This document shows positions 62,345-64,000 of a stretch of DNA of 64,000 nt, one piece after another. The notes below the pieces were generated by a model, which saw only the letters and a program-made list of their open reading frames with translations, ran no database searches and was not told the DNA's origin. Every line of letters starts with the position of its first letter. Within the stretch, counting starts at the first letter, position 1. The DNA lies in contig NC_088301.1 of NCBI RefSeq assembly GCF_032854445.1, positions 4,203,703-4,267,702 of the forward strand, read 5' to 3'. Position numbers and translations under genes: made by a program. Source of the DNA: Liolophura sinensis (taxonomy: Eukaryota; Mollusca; Polyplacophora; Chitonida; Chitonidae).

Positions 62345-62950
62345 AAAACTGCCTAATTCAGATATCTTGAATTTATTTTAAGGTTTCTTGAATTAATTTT
62401 CAGATATCTGCAATTCATTTCTAGATTTCTTAAATAGCAGCCTTGTGTTAATATATAGATCATGAGCTTCACATATCTGAAAATCCTTTTCAGACATCAA
62501 AAATTCTTTTGAACATATCTCGGAATAAAAAACAAGGATGCACATAACCGTAAAAGAGCCACAGAAACTGCGCCAAAATGTACAAAATGCAATAACTGCT
62601 CCCTGAGCGGAAACAGAATTAGTACAGATCTGCTCATGCGTAGGGGGCCTACTGCAAGCCATCATGGATGATCGTGGTGATATAATTAAGGAGCATACAT
62701 TTTGTTCACATAAATAACCAGACAAATGTAGGGCACCTATCACAAAGAGACTTCCAGATCAAATTGACGTCTATTTAAGAGATCTTGAATTCATTTTGTT
62801 ATATCTGGAAATGCTTTTTGTGATATATGCAGCACGAAATTTATTTTAGATATCTTAAAATGAATTTCAGATGTCTGAAAATGATTTCCAGATATGTCCA
62901 AATGAACTCAAGATATCTGGAATGAATTCAAAATGTCTTAAATAAATGCT
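62345..62950. mobile_element. Foldback or MITE-like element
   Basis: Arms at about 62355-62446 and 62770-62945 are imperfect inverted copies built from tgaattcattt-nn-agatatct subrepeats. The centre of about 320 bp has no recognised coding sequence. No clear target-site duplication seen. Confidence 0.5.
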
Positions 62951-63438
62951 CTATGGCCGGAACGGCTTGCCATAGTAAGTTACAGCAAGATATGTCGGAA
63001 ATTTTGACTTTATACTTCCAGGATAAATAATTATTTAACATCATCAGAGTTTTAGAATTTATCAACAATCCAAATATGACCTAGTCCGATGGCTTATGAA
63101 ACTACTTTCAGTTTTATGCTTTTGGTATGAAAGTTGACATGTATGGGCAGGTAATCGAATATGTATTTATGGTTTTGCTGTTGGGGTGTTACTGTTAATA
63201 TTGCTGGATATCTAGAGCGCTTTTCAACCGCGTTTATACATGTCATTGTGTAACATTAAATCTAATCTTCTGATTCAGAATATTCAGAAATGTATATCAT
63301 CCAATTACATGTCTTGTCATATACGCTGCATGCCCAACTACCTGAATGGCGGAACGCTACTTTGCGACATGTGTCGAAGATAAGTATGGAAGGGTGATAC
63401 CCACAAAGGACACAATGGAAACTGTAATCGTGGTCAGT

Positions 63439-63543
63439 TCATGCCTCGAAATGTAGGTATGCTTGATGTAAAGTGTAGGTATCAACATTCTCTCCGATCA
63501 TTTCTTGAAACATGGCAACAGACCGCCCTATTGCAACGTGGTT
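63439..63543 (-). CDS. Possible terminal exon of another minus-strand gene
   Basis: After acceptor ttgttttcag, phase 0 stays open for 34 codons (HVAIGRSVAMFQEMIGENVD, then TYTLHQAYLHFEA) to TGA at 63439-63441, with no usable donor before it. It may be the last exon of a gene entering from beyond 64000, or an alternative end of the gene at 58.7-62.3 kb. Product not recognised. Confidence 0.4.
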   Translation of the reverse strand, partial: NHVAIGRSVAMFQEMIGENVDTYTLHQAYLHFEA

Positions 63544-63754
63544 CTGAAAACAATTAAACGTCAAAATTTTATCTTCAATATTGATAACTGAAGTTTTAGT
63601 AAGTATATCCTGACTTGAGATAACATTAAACTGGAAGGTTTGTTGATGTTAAATTTTCTGTTAAAATCTACATTCTGCATGCTCAATAGAGTGAAATAAA
63701 TAAAATAGAGTAAATCTGACCATTCCATGCTGAATCATTAATACACTACATCAT

Positions 63755-63880
63755 ATTTACGTATATCACTCTCGCCAAAAGCTTTTGTGTTTTTTATGAG
63801 AACATTTCCAACGTGGGTGTATATTTGACCAAATATCCACATAATCTTTTCAATTATCGGACAGCTTTGCTCGCGATGCC
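63755..63880 (-). CDS. Weak candidate exon upstream of 63543
   Basis: Minus-strand open stretch IIEKIMWIFGQIYTHVGNVL followed by IKNTKAFGESDI, with possible donors at about 63766 (gtaaat, wrong phase for the next exon) and about 63757 (gtagtg, right phase). Edges are approximate. Confidence 0.22.
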
Positions 63881-64000
63881 GTGAGCGTATGATATATAGG
63901 ATCAGACATAAAGGCTTAATATAATTATTTAACAGTGAATATATTACAATGTCATGTTTAATATTAAGCCAAGCTGGTTTTTTCATTGTTCAGTTCTGCT

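Noticed and set aside
62393..62743. 116-codon minus-strand frame
   Set aside because: Covers the foldback element arm and centre; it has no splice sites that fit the neighbouring exons and no recognised domain.

Overview
Eukaryotic genomic DNA, AT-rich and intron-rich, most likely from a mollusc or another lophotrochozoan. The evidence for this is two intron-containing orthologues of animal genes, several copies of tRNA-headed SINEs of the kind common in mollusc genomes, and a very heavy load of minisatellites. The taxon is an inference, because no rRNA or mitochondrial marker is present.

Layout: 1-4860 is non-coding, with two diverged copies of one interspersed repeat. A plus-strand gene, the TTLL7 orthologue (a tubulin polyglutamylase), has coding exons from 6163 to 27757. 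I could join 17 coding exons with consistent GT-AG sites and phases into 2724 nt (907 residues). Its introns hold four minisatellites. The largest is about 6.3 kb of 62-bp units that starts exactly at the exon 10 splice donor. From 27758 to 44473 is the TTLL7 3' flank and the convergent intergenic space, with a 30-32 bp minisatellite (28.1-28.85 kb) and a 69-70 bp minisatellite (31.7-34.5 kb). A minus-strand gene, the inositol hexakisphosphate kinase (IP6K), has five coding exons from 50044 down to 44474, giving 438 residues with the family motifs intact. TTLL7 and IP6K are therefore tail to tail.

From 54.3 to 58.1 kb is a 53-bp minisatellite whose units carry acceptor and donor splice motifs joined together. 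It ends at a short plus-strand terminal exon (58115-58201) followed by AATAAA. Facing it is an unidentified minus-strand gene whose exons can be followed from 62328 to 58736, with one unresolved phase join. A further minus-strand exon with an in-frame stop lies at 63439-63543. SINEs and a foldback element crowd this end.

About 28 percent of the window is minisatellite by my rough tally of array lengths. Three arrays touch or reproduce a splice site of the gene that contains or adjoins them. That recurring link is the most unusual signal here. The coding genes have no evident shared pathway: TTLL7 modifies microtubules and IP6K makes inositol pyrophosphates.
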